A stretch of 64,000 nt of DNA, from the NCBI RefSeq assembly GCF_907165205.1, contig NC_058195.1:13764001-13828000 (forward strand), written 5' to 3'. This document shows positions 36,271 through 48,620 of the stretch, piece by piece. How positions within the stretch are numbered: the first letter of the stretch is position 1; every line of letters starts with the position of its first letter. The position numbers and the translations under genes are program-made. The notes under the pieces were generated by a model that saw only the letters and a list, made by a program, of their open reading frames with translations, ran no database searches and was not told the DNA's origin. This DNA comes from Coccinella septempunctata. Its lineage: Eukaryota > Arthropoda > Insecta > Coleoptera > Coccinellidae.

Positions 36271-38996
36271 AAGTTATTTCTAGTGTACACTTCGCGTGGA
36301 ACACTCTTTATTCATATCAAACCATTTTATTTCAAAATTCAGATCGTTGGTGGATGTAATAATACCCGAATTTATTCACATTTGTTTAACGCTTCACTAC
36401 CCTTTGTATCATCGACCCTATTCACTTAATTGAAGCAAACCTACTTGAGAATGTTCAAAGTTTTAATTTTTCTGCTGAGATCATACCTCCCCCGTCATCT
36501 CGCGGAGCGAATTTAATTTGAAATGTTTCGTCTTCTTCGTGAAAAATTTAATAAAACAATCTTGCCGGATGGAAGCCCTCGCCTTCTGATGATATTCTTC
36601 TCAGGAGATGGGCGAGCTCATGATAATTATTCGAGCGTAACAGGTTCCCCTCCGAATGGGGGAAAATTCAGGAAAACTTTTCATATTCTCTTTTCATGTT
36701 TATTATAATAATTATGAAAAACAAAGGAATTTCAGAATATCATGAAAATTTATTTACATTTCAAATGCGTGATGACTTATCGGAGTATAATTTGACTAGC
36801 TTAAAATCGCAGGTTCGCTCGTGTAATATTTCATTGTGAAATGCATTATTCTTCTTTTCATTCGGTTTTATTATGTGCAAATTCCGTGTATCAGATACGC
36901 ATAATCAGGAAACATGAAGCTTGAATAAAACCAAAAACAAACTCCAATTATCGAAAGAAAAAAATCTCTACAATTCTCTGTTGCCTCGATTCAGATACGG
37001 TCTACGAAGTTTTCACTATCATAGTCGCTGATATCCCTGCCTGAAAGTAACGGTCACTACGTAGATTTCATTCCTTGCCTAAATTCGTATTTCCTCAAAT
37101 GGAACATTATTTCGGATTAAATTAAAATGGTTAAAATTGTTTATCATGGTAATCCTTTAAAGTTTGATATAGCTATGATCCCGAAACCGGTCTACAATTG
37201 TGTTTAGATGTTTTCAAGTTCTGTGGGATGTCTACGCTCTTTCATGACTAGATATACCTCGCGATATTCTAACGACAATTCTACGAAAGTGTCGTTGTTT
37301 ATTTATTATAATGAAAGGTATAACGCCTCAAGAGGAAGGCAATGAATAATTATAATTATTATATTAATTCAGATGCATACCACCCGCCGATACGAATTCG
37401 ACAGGAGTTACGATCTGAATGAGCTAACCAATATTCCAACGTCAGGGCCACCAAATGGAGTACGCTCCATCGAAGAAAAGCAGATGCTGACCATGGTTTC
37501 GGTATCGTTTGATCTCGTCAGAGCAACATAGCTTCTTCTCCGATGGAGTAACGTTTGGAACAAAGATTATAGAGTAGAAAGATAGGAAACGCCCTCATAT
37601 ATCTAGTACTAAAAATCGACTACATTTTGGTCGCTTGACAATGAGATGGCGCTCAAAACGGACTGTCGATACAGAAAAACTTTTTAATAACAGTTTCCTG
37701 TTTTTTAATTGGGGGGCGCGAAATTCGAATTCTGTTCCTTGTATTAATTTCAATATCGACTTTGTTTCGATCAGAAAACAAACATCCTGAGCGACAAAAC
37801 GAAAGTATGGTTTTGATTTGTGATCAGGATGGTAGTTTTTATCTAAACATTGTTTGAAATCAATTGATATCAATGAAAAACGCTGTTGGATGTGCTATAT
37901 TTTTATTTGCCATTTATAAAGAATGTACAAAAATTGAAATTATGGACAATAAATGAAGCTTTGACTAGGACACAAAAGTATATGGTGATCTGCTATACGT
38001 CGAAGGTGTTTTTTCTGTACAATAGGTTGTTTTGAATTAATAAACTTAGTTGAATTCGTAAAATATACATATATCAGAAATTAATATGAACCAATATTCA
38101 ATATACCATATAGCACACATAGCACACTGTGTGTGCTATGTTACTTACATATGTAAGTATTATTTATAGAATTTGCCGAACCACACTTAAAAAAAAACAT
38201 ACAGAGAAATACAAGACCTGTATGCCAGTATAGTTTCTTGGTGCTTTTTTTATGATTTCCTTATGATATGGTCTCTTTATGACACAATATACAAATTGAT
38301 TAATGAATGAACAAAACACTCACAGCAGGTTTCATAAAACTTTGACTTCCCAAACAACAATTTGAGTCACTCGATTCCCAAATTGAAATCAATAAAACCT
38401 CTGCATTTCTGAATATATTGAAAGAGTAGTATTTGAGAATCATTGAATGGACCTATAAAGATCATAATTTCCCCTTAATAGGCCGTTCATGCAAGGGATG
38501 CTTTCTGCATACAACAATTTACGTGGATGAACAGTTGTCAATTGAACTGCAGTAAAATGTTCACTGCACATGGTGTAGTCAGTAGTGTTTGCTGAAGTCA
38601 TTGTCTTCACGCCTTGAGAATTTCATCCACTTCGGAGCACTGAAAATTAGAATCAATGAATGACCGATTAACAAGTTACGAGTGAAAAACTTAATCTCGG
38701 AAAATCCATTTCATTATTCGATACACAGTTCTTCACCATTCGAACAATATTTTGGTGTTCACCAAGAAATAAAACAAAAAATTCAATAATCATCAACTAG
38801 AACGAGCTAGATGAACAAAAAGCAGTACGAGAATCAAAACATTCAAAACCTCTTTGATCAAAATTGACGTCTGAAATCTTAAAAAATTTCATATGTTTCT
38901 ACAAATGGCACTCAAATTAATATTTAAACCAGTCCTAGCGTCTTGAAAACACGGTTGACACACAGATGGCGCTCAAATCGCTTTAATCGCATACGC
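36271..38996. other. Intergenic DNA, no gene recognised
   Basis: Within this stretch are a dispersed-repeat fragment (37365-37545) and two adjacent palindromes at 38116-38158: ACATAGCACAC/TGTGTGTGCTATGT and the perfect 16-mer ACTTACATATGTAAGT. Frames such as 36523-36708 and 37595-37873 are unrecognised. Confidence 0.45.
37365..37545 (+). repeat. Fragment shared with 56705-56880
   Basis: Two blocks match the 56.7 kb region in the same order: AATTCAGATGCATA.CA.CCG near the start, and ATGCTGACCATGGTTTCGGT, then TTTGA.CTCGTCAGAGC, near the end. The middle is diverged. It is a dispersed repeat of unknown type. Confidence 0.6.
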
Positions 38997-39070
38997 ATAC
39001 TGGCACGCGCTACTGAGTACCATGCAGTAACTCAGAGCGCCACCCTCTACTCAGTAGCGCGTGCCAGTAT
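38997..39070. repeat. Perfect 23-bp inverted repeat
   Basis: The arms ATACTGGCACGCGCTACTGA(GTA) and their exact reverse complement flank a 28-base loop containing CAGTAACTCAGAGCGCCACC. Part of the same unit recurs at 11625-11678. This suggests a tiny foldback element. Confidence 0.72.
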
Positions 39071-39429
39071 TGACATAATCTAACATAGCTCTACTATTCA
39101 GTCAGGTTTCTGAAATACCAATGCCAAATGAAATTTTTAAGAATTAATTCAATTACAAATACTCAACAAATATGTTGATACATAATTGATTACGTATTTT
39201 AATTACAGATAATTCGAATACTGTCTGTATCCCATATATGAGTTGTTGATTGTGACATTCGTCCCTCACAAAGCTGAGAGTATGGACATTTTTCAACTGA
39301 TCCTCGTGAAGGTAATTGGAAAATTGAACGCGATTTTCGAAAGCGGGTGTTAACAACAGTACCTCCGACCACCATTATTTGAATAATTTATAGCACTATG
39401 CGCCCTCAACTCATCAAACGAATAGTACG

Positions 39430-42005
39430 AGATCCCGCTGCAGAATTACTACGTTCATTACGTACAGAGTCAAACACACATTTTAACATACGTTTATGGA
39501 TAGGAGAATACACTGATGACACCGCAGCCTGTCAAAAGTGGCCGCAAGTAATTTTAATTAAATTAATGTTAATCAATATTCGAAGAGAAATTTCGTTCAC
39601 TCCGTATTGAAATAAAATATCATCCACATCATAGCAATGCATGTAAAAAATACTAAAATCCATGGATGCCGTTGCACACTTGGCCGCAACTACCTCGCAG
39701 CCAGGTGTAAGCAGGTAACATTTCGATGTATTTCTACGTTCATAACGTACACGGATGTTTTTGATATCAAATTAAAGCTAATTTTTTTTCGAATATGATG
39801 ATATATGGCTGCCTGTGAAAAAATGGCCGCAAGATAGGTCTGCCATCTGTTGAAAACGCGAGATATCTGAAATAAAGTAAGAGAGGGTTCGACTCATTCT
39901 ACACCATCGGGTTTTTACCGTCGGGTTTTTACCCGATGTTCCGAGTTACACTGATATAATGGAATCTTTCACACGTGTTCCGGTTTAGTTTCGCACCGGA
40001 AAACAACCGGATTGCACTTTCGGCGGCGCTTATCGCCGCGAGATTTCCACCATACGGATAAAACCCGATGAATAATTTTTCATTCGGTTGTTTTCCGCTA
40101 AAAACTCGACGAAAAAACCCGTGGTGTGAAAGGAGTCTGGGTTTCTCAAGAGTGCATCTGCATTATTCTTATAACCACGTGTTGGAGCTCGTTGTACACA
40201 ACTCTGTTGATATTATTTATGTAATAACCCTCCGTCAGGCGCTATAAGAATATTGAGAGTTCGGGCGCAATGCATCTAATAGATTCTAAGGAGAACGTCA
40301 TGTTTTAATAGGTCCAAATAAATTAATATTGAAACAGAGGAAGAATTTTTTAAAACGATGATAATTCTCACAAAAGTTTATTCCAAAGGCATAACCAGAA
40401 ATAAATAAAATTCTCTGTCAGATCCTAGAAGTTGGAAGACGGACTAATATGCTTTGAGGTCTATGTTTCACACGAACATGATAAGAAATTAGAATTTTTT
40501 TTTCCACTGGGTCGTCTTGCCTTTTCCTGAAAAGCTGTCAGCATTTTCATCATACCCAAACCTATCAAAACTCCCATACAGGTTGAAAATGTATTACGTA
40601 CCTCAGCTAACAAATCTTCAGATGATGAAGATAAGTCTGATTGCGACGACGATAATGACAACTGCGATTATGAAAGCAGCGAGGAATCGGAGGAAAATGT
40701 AATATACTGATTTGAAATATCACTTGATTCAAGTGATACTTAGTGAATGAACAATTTTTTGTTATAGAATAAATCTCCTCATACTTTCAGTTTTTTTCAT
40801 AGTATCCATTAGGTAATTATAATTTTCGATTGAATGTAAAGTCGTTTCTATTATTGTTGGAACCCCTTGCTAAAAACCCTATCTATCGACGCACAGAACA
40901 CAACTGATTCTCCGAACTCGCACAAGCTTACGGAGCTTCTGAGGGGTACTTCGGTACCTATGGAGAATCAGTATAATATGAATATGAATATACAGGGTTG
41001 GGATAAAGTTTGGCACCAAATTAATATCTTTAAAACAAAACAGGCGATATTTTTTAAATTTGGCAGCTGAGTGTAATGGACCACAATGCATCTGATGAGC
41101 ATATTTTCATTAATGAGATACTTCCGGTTTAACCGGAAATGACAAAACTTTTTTTTATTTAAATGGGACACCCTGTATATTTTTGCAGATTCTGAAAGTG
41201 CACCTAGTTTCGGATCTGTCCATATCGGGTTTCATGTAAAAATTATCTGTAAAAAGAAGAAATTCAGTCTTTTTGTACATTTGAGAAAAAATCCATTCAA
41301 ATAAATAAATCGTTATTTGTATCAATAGTGAGAATTAAAACGAAATACTTTGTATTAGATAACTCTTTCTTCTTTTCATGGCGTATTTTTTATGAAAATC
41401 TTCAAAATTACCGTCCGTTCCGTTTTAAATATATCAATTTGGTGCCAAACTTTATCCCAACCTTGTATATAAATATGAATATGCGCAATGGCTTTAAATA
41501 CTCACATGGCGTACACATTCCTAATCTAACGAGTGGCGTTGCGCGCCATCTCTTTCACTTTATTTCGGATATCTCGCGTTTTCAACAGATGGCAGACCTA
41601 ACTTGCGGCCATTTTTTCACAGGCAGCCATATATCATCATATTCGAAAAAAATTTAGCTTTAATTTGATATCAAAAACATCCGTGTACGTTATGAACGTA
41701 GAAATACATCGAAATGTTACCTGCTTACACCTGGCTGCGAGGTAGTTGCGTCCAAGTGTGCAACGGCAGCCATGGATTTTAGTATTCTTTACATGCATTG
41801 CTATGATGTGAATGATATTTTATTTCAATACGGACTGAACGAAATTTCTCTTCGAATATTGATTAACATTAATTTAATTAAAATTACTTGCGGCCACTTT
41901 TGACAGGCTGCGCTGCTATCAGTGTATTCTCCTATCCATAAACGTATGTAAAAATGTGTGTTTGACTCTGTACGTAGTGAACGTAGTGATTCTGCAGCGG
42001 GATCT
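39430..42005. mobile_element. 2.6-kb element with ~460-bp terminal inverted repeats
   Basis: The left arm (39430-39893) and right arm (41550-42005) are inverted copies with high identity and only a few substitutions and indels. They start AGATCCCGCTGCAGAAT and include ACGTACAGAGTCAAACACAC, CTCGCAGCCAGGTGTAAGCA, and a TGGCCGCAA word recurring several times. The 1.65 kb interior has no recognised gene and carries the nested MITE at 40991-41467. The arm length recalls foldback elements or the ends of Polinton-type transposons, but no Polinton gene is present. No clear target duplication was identified. Confidence 0.88.
40991..41467. mobile_element. MITE with TACAGGGTTGGGA ends, nested
   Basis: The ends are TACAGGGTTGGGATAAAGTT and its near-perfect inverse TTTATCCCAACCTTGTA. 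The inverted repeat extends about 50 bases through TGGCACCAAATT and TTTAAAAC. TA lies outside each end. The interior contains a separate TACAGGGTGTCCCATTT terminus (on minus, near 41164-41180) followed by an AACCGGAA palindrome, so a fragment of another element appears embedded. Confidence 0.88.
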
Positions 42006-42859
42006 TAGACTAGAACCGATTGAAATATCCGGCAAAATTCGTGAAAATTTAACGTGCATGACTTGCATTCAATCTCGCCAGGAATGCAACGACAAAACGT
42101 TTCGCCTCGATCAATAAAAGTTCCATTCGTTATGTTATTTTCATTATCCAATTATTCCGAGTGATGTCCCGTTGACTGAAGGGCATGAAGGGATACGGCG
42201 CTGTTTTCCACCGAATTCCTGTATCTGACCTGTTGGAGGAAAATGCCTCGTGCGCTGTACGAATTTTTCCCGTCAAAAGGGAAAGAATCGTCGAATGTAA
42301 TTTTTCGCCTTTGTTGCTCGTAATCAAAACTGTTTCCTTCAAAGGGGCTCGGAAGGAACGCCCGAAAAGAACCAATTTTCCAAATAAAACAATGACGTAG
42401 ATATTTCATCTGCTCTAATTCCCGGCAGTTTGGCTCCGATGTTATCCGGATGCCGGAATTTTCTTGTTTTTCAAGTCACGTATAAGTTTCACGATCGGGG
42501 GTTTTTCTCGCAACAGGACAAATTATTGGTTTGGGATAACGAGGATGTTTTTCTCGCGAGTAAATACGATCGTATCTGATCTAAACATGCCGTATATGGG
42601 AATTTCGATGCCCATTTCCTTCCTTTAATAGTCACAAAATTCATTTCGGAGGAGAGCTTTTACAGCTACTTTGAATTGAACAAAAAAAAAATTGGTGTAC
42701 ACTAAAACAGTATTTTCAGCAATATGAATAACTTCTATATTGTTCATTCAATGGAAAACTGCAGATCCTCGTCTAAGTGAAGCACAATACCATTGGAATT
42801 CCAAGATTCTATGATTTCTTGAATAGCACACCATTGTTAAATTCATACGAGTATTTATA
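42006..42859. other. Intergenic DNA, no gene recognised
   Basis: Overlapping frames of 71-85 codons at 42130-42409 on both strands are mutually exclusive and unrecognised. The stretch appears single copy and is less AT-rich than the repeats on either side. Confidence 0.4.
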
Positions 42860-43992
42860 TACTCCATTCACATTTATTTTGGCAGTCGGTTGGCCATGAA
42901 ATAATTTCCTCAAGTTTTTGTAACTAGAACGAAGTAAGGTTGGCACTCATTAAATGTCGTTAATGTAATAACGCCGTTGCCACAACTAATATCAATTTTT
43001 ATTACGAAAATGCCGAAAGTGCTATTTAGAATTCAGGTCCGCCCATTTAAATAGTTATACCCTGATATTCTAAAATCCACAATACGTCAGACGGTAGCGA
43101 ACATATTCAAAGTAGGAGAATTTATATACGTAATGTTTCATCTGAATCTAAACTACTTATTTTTCAGCTGAATGTTTCCACAATCAGAAAGATTGTGAAT
43201 GAAGGGGATGACAAAGAATTTCCTTCTATTGGCGAAAAATTTACTACAGGATTTTCGATGAATGTCATCGTAGAATAAGTTCCCGAAAATTTTCATTTTC
43301 ATTTGAATTGTCCTATACATTGTAAATGTCCTAAGGTGCCAAGAAATACCTAATTATTTTCATTATAATATCAATATTTTAAGATGAACAGCCACAAATA
43401 CGCGCCAGTTGTCCTGTTAATTGTTTATTCATGTGAAATTTTTGTTCAAAGGTGAAGTTCATCTTGACTTAAAACTTCCTTTAATTCCTTTTACTTATAT
43501 TGATGCAAGATGATTTTTGTTGAAGAATAACATTCTTGTAATTATCTGTTAATTCCTTCGGGAGATACCCATTCCCAACAACTGCATCATATGCATTTCA
43601 TCTTCGGGTTAATATTTTTGAAATCTACAACTGATGTCACGTATTCAAACTTTAGCCGATGAAGATAACGAACATTAACTCTCCTCAAGCTAGTGCATAT
43701 TATGATATTATACTGATCTCTTGCATTTTCCATGCAAATAACTGGATTTGGTACGCTTTCAATCAGTTCGTATAAACTTCAATTATGTTCGTCACATATT
43801 TTCCGAAGAGATTCGACATTTTGATCAAATACGAAATAACAGAAACTTCTACGTATAACGGCAACATAGCGTTGATTTAAAACCCAAAAATGTTTCGACA
43901 AGCGTCAAAACCCCACATTTTCGTACTATACAGAGTGATATGTGTCAAATTTCCATGGCCAACCGAGTGCTAAAATAAAAGTGAATGGAGTA
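42860..43992 (+). mobile_element. TACTCC-family MITE, copy B (complete)
   Basis: The termini TACTCCATTCACATTTATTT and, inverted, TACTCCATTCACTTTTATTT flank a 1,133-base body, with TA outside both ends. The inverted repeats continue through (A/C)GGTTGGCCATG. Copy A at 35149-36270 is in the opposite orientation and copy C at 5644 shares its left half. There is no transposase; the TA duplication suggests mobilisation by a Tc1/mariner-type enzyme. Confidence 0.9.
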
Positions 43993-44299
43993 TACATTCT
44001 CTGCATTCTATAGGCCTTCTTGATGTTGACTTTCCAAAACAGTACATGTATGCATACAGGGTATGCACAACCAAGTATCCCAGGATGTTTCTGTAACCAG
44101 GTGAACAGAAGTTTCCTAGACTTTCCCACATAATCTACAGTAGTCAGTTTATGATAAGCCTGTTCTCATCCTTTGCTTCTTGAGGCGTAATTCATTTTTA
44201 ATGAGATCCAAATACTTCTTGGATCTTGCATTCCCTTTTTGTTTCTTCCTTCTTCAAAAACTCTTTTATATATGTGCATTTTCATATAGCTACGACAGA

Positions 44300-44546
44300 A
44301 AGTTTCAGGGCTGGTAAGTGGCGATTGTATTCCTTTCGTGGCTAGTGGTTTTCTTTGATTTCAGAGTGTCCAGGAGCCCAGACTTAAAGAGACCTTGTTT
44401 CTTCTCTATTTCATTAAGTTCCCTTCATATCAGCATTGAGTCGATGACATAGGATTTTAGTGGTTTGGTAGTTTCTTTCTTGGTTTATGTCCAAGCATCT
44501 CTCGATTGCAAGTATTTCTGCTGAAATACACACGCTAAAGGAGCTT
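44300..44546 (-). pseudogene. LINE RNase H domain relic
   Basis: The minus strand reads AEILAIERCLDINQERNYQT. After frameshifts it continues VWAPGHSEIKEN. These correspond to the Glu helix (AE..AI..C) and the C-terminal (VW.PGHS.I.GNE) motif of RNase H domains carried by I- and jockey-like LINEs. A stop and two frame changes interrupt it. Sequence down to about 44050 may hold the remaining C-terminal tail. It belongs to a different LINE family from the zinc-finger copies. Confidence 0.7.
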
Positions 44547-44731
44547 ACAGATTACTCTGATGTGACGTGGGACCACGTCATAAAAAATGAGGATGATTCA
44601 AAAATGCACATCCCACGTCTCGTCAGAATAATTTTAACACTTCTGCGCAAAACCTCATGTAAGATTTTTGAATCATGCGCCTCATGACGTGGTCCCACGT
44701 TACGTCAGGGTCAGAGTAATTTGTAGGCACC
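44540..44731. mobile_element. 192-bp MITE with ~45-bp inverted repeats
   Basis: The left arm has TACAGATTACTCTGATGTGA then CGTGGGACCACGTCAT. The right arm, inverted, has CTACAAATTACTCTGA, a 5-base insertion, then TGACGTAACGTGGGACCACG. The interior repeats ATGATTCAAAAAT in inverted form. The target duplication is unclear. Confidence 0.8.
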
Positions 44732-44984
44732 TTAACGATAGTGTACACTTGGTGCTTGCCTCGTATATTCCAGCGCCAGCCTCTATCGTGGTTTTAGAAG
44801 CATTGGTGTGCCATTCAATAGTATTAACTTGGTATTTGGGTATTTTGGGTAGTGTATTTCTTTTTATCTTGTGGCACAGGCACCATGAGACGACAAGGTC
44901 CGAGACGTAACCTGAGCAACGCAGAGAGCCATTTCCTGCTCAAGCCAATGTTTAGGCTATTGTGGGAAACAGAGTTATACAGCT

Positions 44985-45190
44985 CATGTTCAGCCATGCC
45001 CGGAATGTGGTAGGATCTGTAGGTCACGGTTGGGTCTCCACAGTCACAGGAGAGCACACAGTCGCAATTAGCCCTGAAAAATTATAAGTCTGTTCGCCCT
45101 TTTTTTGTGTCTTTTTCTTTTTTCCTTTTTTTTTTCTTTTTTGGTCTTTTTGTTGATTCATTTCCGGCAACGGGATGCAGCAATGAATTT
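44985..45190 (+). pseudogene. LINE copy 2, 3' end with zinc finger
   Basis: At 44997-45071 the frame reads CPECGRICRSRLGLHSHRRA then HSRN and a stop, one residue different from the finger of LINE copy 1 over this stretch. A 3' untranslated region with T- and C-rich tracts follows, and the copy ends CAGCAATGAAT as in the other copies. The insertion is severely 5'-truncated. Confidence 0.85.
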
Positions 45191-47024
45191 CTCTTTAAAA
45201 GTCTTCCCGTTTACATAGGATCGTGTTAAAAATCTTCTCAATGCTTACTTTTTTAATCATAACATCACTAGATAGGTTCGCTGATGAGATGTACTTGTTC
45301 AGAGAGGACCAGGCTTATTCTCTCATTACCTAAACTAAAACTTTTTTCAACAGCCTGTATCTCTTAAACCGAGCCGATTCGGAAAAAATGGCATAGGAAA
45401 AAAGTGTTTCTGTTGACCTCAACACTCTACTGTTTCAATATTTGTACGAGTCAAAGACTCACCCTGTAGTTGGAAATTGCTTTTACTTATTTACTAAGTT
45501 ATATAAGTAAGTACCATCGCTGCCATGAGATTGCAATACAAGGATATAATTGACGATAATAAATCCATGCCAAAAATGAAAAATCCGCAGAGCTAATATC
45601 AAAGTAATATGAATTTCCACTGGCAGGATACATCACCAGCCGCTGTAATAACCTCAGATATACGCTACCATATCACAGTTTAAGTGGCAGGAGTCACCAC
45701 ATACCCCGCAACAATTTCCTTCGGTGTTCCCTTTCCTCCGACAGAATAATGAAACCTCCTCACAAGGGCTCATTGTGAGAGAACTAACAGTTGCTATGAA
45801 GTTGGCGAATTTATTTCAACAGGCCACATATCTGCGTGGCATTTATTACGAAGTGTAATGTCAAAAGCTCTTAGTCCGGGCAACTCCAGTGACCTCGGGT
45901 AGGAAGCAGTGGATATATTAATGTAGAAATTGGTTTTGTTTATGAGATGTGTGTGGCTGAGAGGCAATGAGCGAGCAAAGAACCTCGAGGAATTGGGGCA
46001 GATGCCATAACAGCGAAATTAGAGTTTCCTTTCAGCTTGGTTATTCCATTCAAGCGTGAAGCCGAAAAGTGAGGTCGAAGTTCCTTCATAAATTCGAGTA
46101 TTGTTGGTGTAAATAGCTCGAATCACGGTTGAATTGCGCGCTGATTGTCGAATTATTCTGAATATTCATGTGGTATAACGTTGCTAGCAACACGACGATG
46201 TTCTTTGCAGGTCTGGAACTAACAATTGCACAAAATCATGAAGATGTTTTGAATTTAGTAAGTCAGGTGTGCGATTAAGCATTACGTACTATATTGATAC
46301 TTGATTTTTCCAATTAAAATCTTGAATAAATTTCTATAATTGGTATTCATTCTTGCTGCATAATTCTTTATTCAGCCGTTGTTCTATTCCCGTTCTTTGT
46401 ATATATGTGTATATATTTTTCAACTCATATTATTTAATATCATGTCATATAATTGACAATGCAATTGTATGCGCGAAATGGTCCACCTCGATTTTTGGTC
46501 ATATTCTGACTCCATCTTGCTGACTGCGCAATGAGGTTAATATTGCCAGACTTAAGCCAGTCAAGGAAGAAGAAGAGTACCGAGGCCACGCCCCTCTTTT
46601 GGACCACAGAGTGAAAGCGATGCCGGCAAGAACACACTTCGACCAGCCGGTTAGTTTCTGATCACTCTAACGAAATCAGCCATACCTAAGTTGCCAGCAC
46701 GCTCTACGCTACTCTACGAATCTTACACACAATACACGTGCTTCCTACACTAGTCTACTTGCATTATTGATACTCAAAGTTTTTTGTCAGTGATTTGACC
46801 ATTACTAAAGGTTTGTATTTCTCAGTGCATATATCTCAATTGTTGTAATAATTAGCCATACTGTAAAACTGAATTAGCGATCCGATTTATTATACTTCCA
46901 TTCATCAATTGAATTTATTTCAGCCTTTCTCAATTCAATACTCATTCGATCATTCTATTTCTACATTACTCACTATTATAAGGGTAATGCGGTAATAGAA
47001 AGTTTCATTTACTATATGTATAAT
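45191..47024. other. Intergenic DNA, no gene recognised
   Basis: A fragment at 45351-45470 is related to 1021-1130. Otherwise nothing was identified. A 65-codon minus frame at 46440-46637 is unsupported. Confidence 0.4.
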
Positions 47025-48272
47025 AGTTGGGGAGACGACGATGCTAAATCGGGATATACTCGAGAGCTAGTGGATTCTGAAGATAAAATGGTATGAAGAA
47101 AAAGAGGTTCCATGATGTATGCCTTTTCAGCGGTGGGGAAAGCGTCTGCAGGTTTCCAAAGATGTAAAAAAACGTCAGGTGTACATACTCGAGCATGTCA
47201 GATTAAGGTACTGTATATGCCCTACATGATAATATATTCATGTTAATCTGACACCTTGTGTGGTGGGACTGGCCGTACGGAAAAGTTAAAATGGTAAAAA
47301 CAAAAATTTTCGAGCGTATCGGATTTTTAGAGGATATGTTAATTGGACCGAAAGGAAGCTACTTTTCCAGAGACTGACAATTAGGACGTAACGCAAGGTC
47401 ACGCGGTCCTTTGAAAATGCAAAAAATAATTGATACTTGTACATACTCGAGCGTGTCAGATTTTCATACAGATGGTTAATCTGGGTGTTGCAGAAGTGTT
47501 GACCCATTAATCTGACATCGGGGGTTTTTTCAATCTGACAGTTTGAAGATGATAACAAAGCTATTTTTTTGAATATCTCCCTTTCTGTACCTCTTTTCAT
47601 TTGAGTATTCATTATGGACGTTATAGATAATAAAATTCTATACAACTTTTCTCCAAAGCAATTTTTCATACCCTTAACCGTTTTCGAGCTCAAGGGTGAT
47701 AGGGGCGAGGAGCTTAGCCACACATGCGAATAGCCAAAGACAATGTTGAAAATCAGTCTAATATACATTCATCGTCATATATCTCAAGAAAGTTCAATCT
47801 ACAACTTTTATGATGAATGCGAAAATAATTTCGATCCCAGTAGAGCAGATAATTCAAAAAAACTGATTTTCTGACAATTTTTCGGCTTGCTGAAACTGTC
47901 AGATTACCTATATTTTTTCCGTTATTCTTGAATCATTAGTTTCAAATTAAGAAAAACAGCCAATACGCTCGAGAATGTACACATGACGTTTTTTTTGTCA
48001 AGTTTGGCGCCCTCCCACACATTTTCGTCTCGTTTTAATTGTCAGATTAAGAGAATAGTATATACTTTTCAACATGTAATTAACCACATCTCAATCTGAG
48101 TATGTACAATTACCGTTTTTTTTCACTATTCTGACAGGCTGTCCTAGACAATTCCCCGTATTTACAGGTCTAATTTTTGGTAAAGGTACTCTATATGGTT
48201 CAAGGTATCTCCCATTATATTAATCTGACACGCTCGATCAAATTCCGAATTTCCTTCTTGGGCTCCCCAACT
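47025..48272 (+). mobile_element. AGTTGGGGAG-ended modular element, copy 1
   Basis: The element begins AGTTGGGGAG and ends CTCCCCAACT. An AT pair extends the inverted match on both sides. The 1,248-base body repeats a module of the form GTACATACTCGAGC(G/A)TG, then TCAGATTAA, in direct and inverted orientation. Clear instances are near 47180, 47440 and 48225, with half-modules (TTAATCTGACA) near 47255, 47505 and 48045. A second, inverted copy lies at 62814-64000. A 160-codon minus frame inside is interrupted by stops in that copy, so it is not taken as a gene. I cannot assign a superfamily. Confidence 0.8.
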
Positions 48273-48494
48273 ATAATATTCAATGACAGATCCTTCGATT
48301 TGAATCTGCTCTGTAACCGCTGTGTATATTCCGGAAACCACCATTACCCGCTCCAGCCTGGTTTTTACCTGCTCTGAAGTAGCTCTGAATGTTCTGGAAA
48401 CATTCCCCTCTAGATTATTAGGATTATTGTCTCTCTTACTTCATTCATGGTGTGAAAGTCCACGATTGAAACGGAGAAGAACCCAAATATCCTG

Positions 48495-48620
48495 TTTAGA
48501 CCGAAGTCAATCGTCTTGTCATACTCAATGCCTTATTTTCCACTGTAGGGACTCTGATCCTTGGCCTTCTACTCAACATGTCCCAAGCATGCTCGAGCGG
48601 ATTAAGGCTTGGAGACAATA
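48495..48620 (-). pseudogene. Tc1 transposase C-terminal fragment
   Basis: The minus strand reads PSLNPLEHAWDMLSRRPRIR then VPTVENKALSM and a stop. The LNPLEHAWD motif holds the third catalytic residue (Glu) of DD34E Tc1 transposases. The rest of the roughly 340-residue protein is missing upstream, and the downstream tail is unclear. Confidence 0.78.

Noticed and set aside
44540..44731. GTGACGTGGGACCACGTCAT-type palindromes read as CRE or bZIP sites of a promoter
   Set aside because: The palindromic words are part of long MITE inverted repeats. No gene starts nearby.
47286..47768. 160-codon minus frame within the AGTTGGGGAG element
   Set aside because: The aligned frame in the second copy (63.4-63.6 kb) has stops and indels, so it is not conserved as protein.
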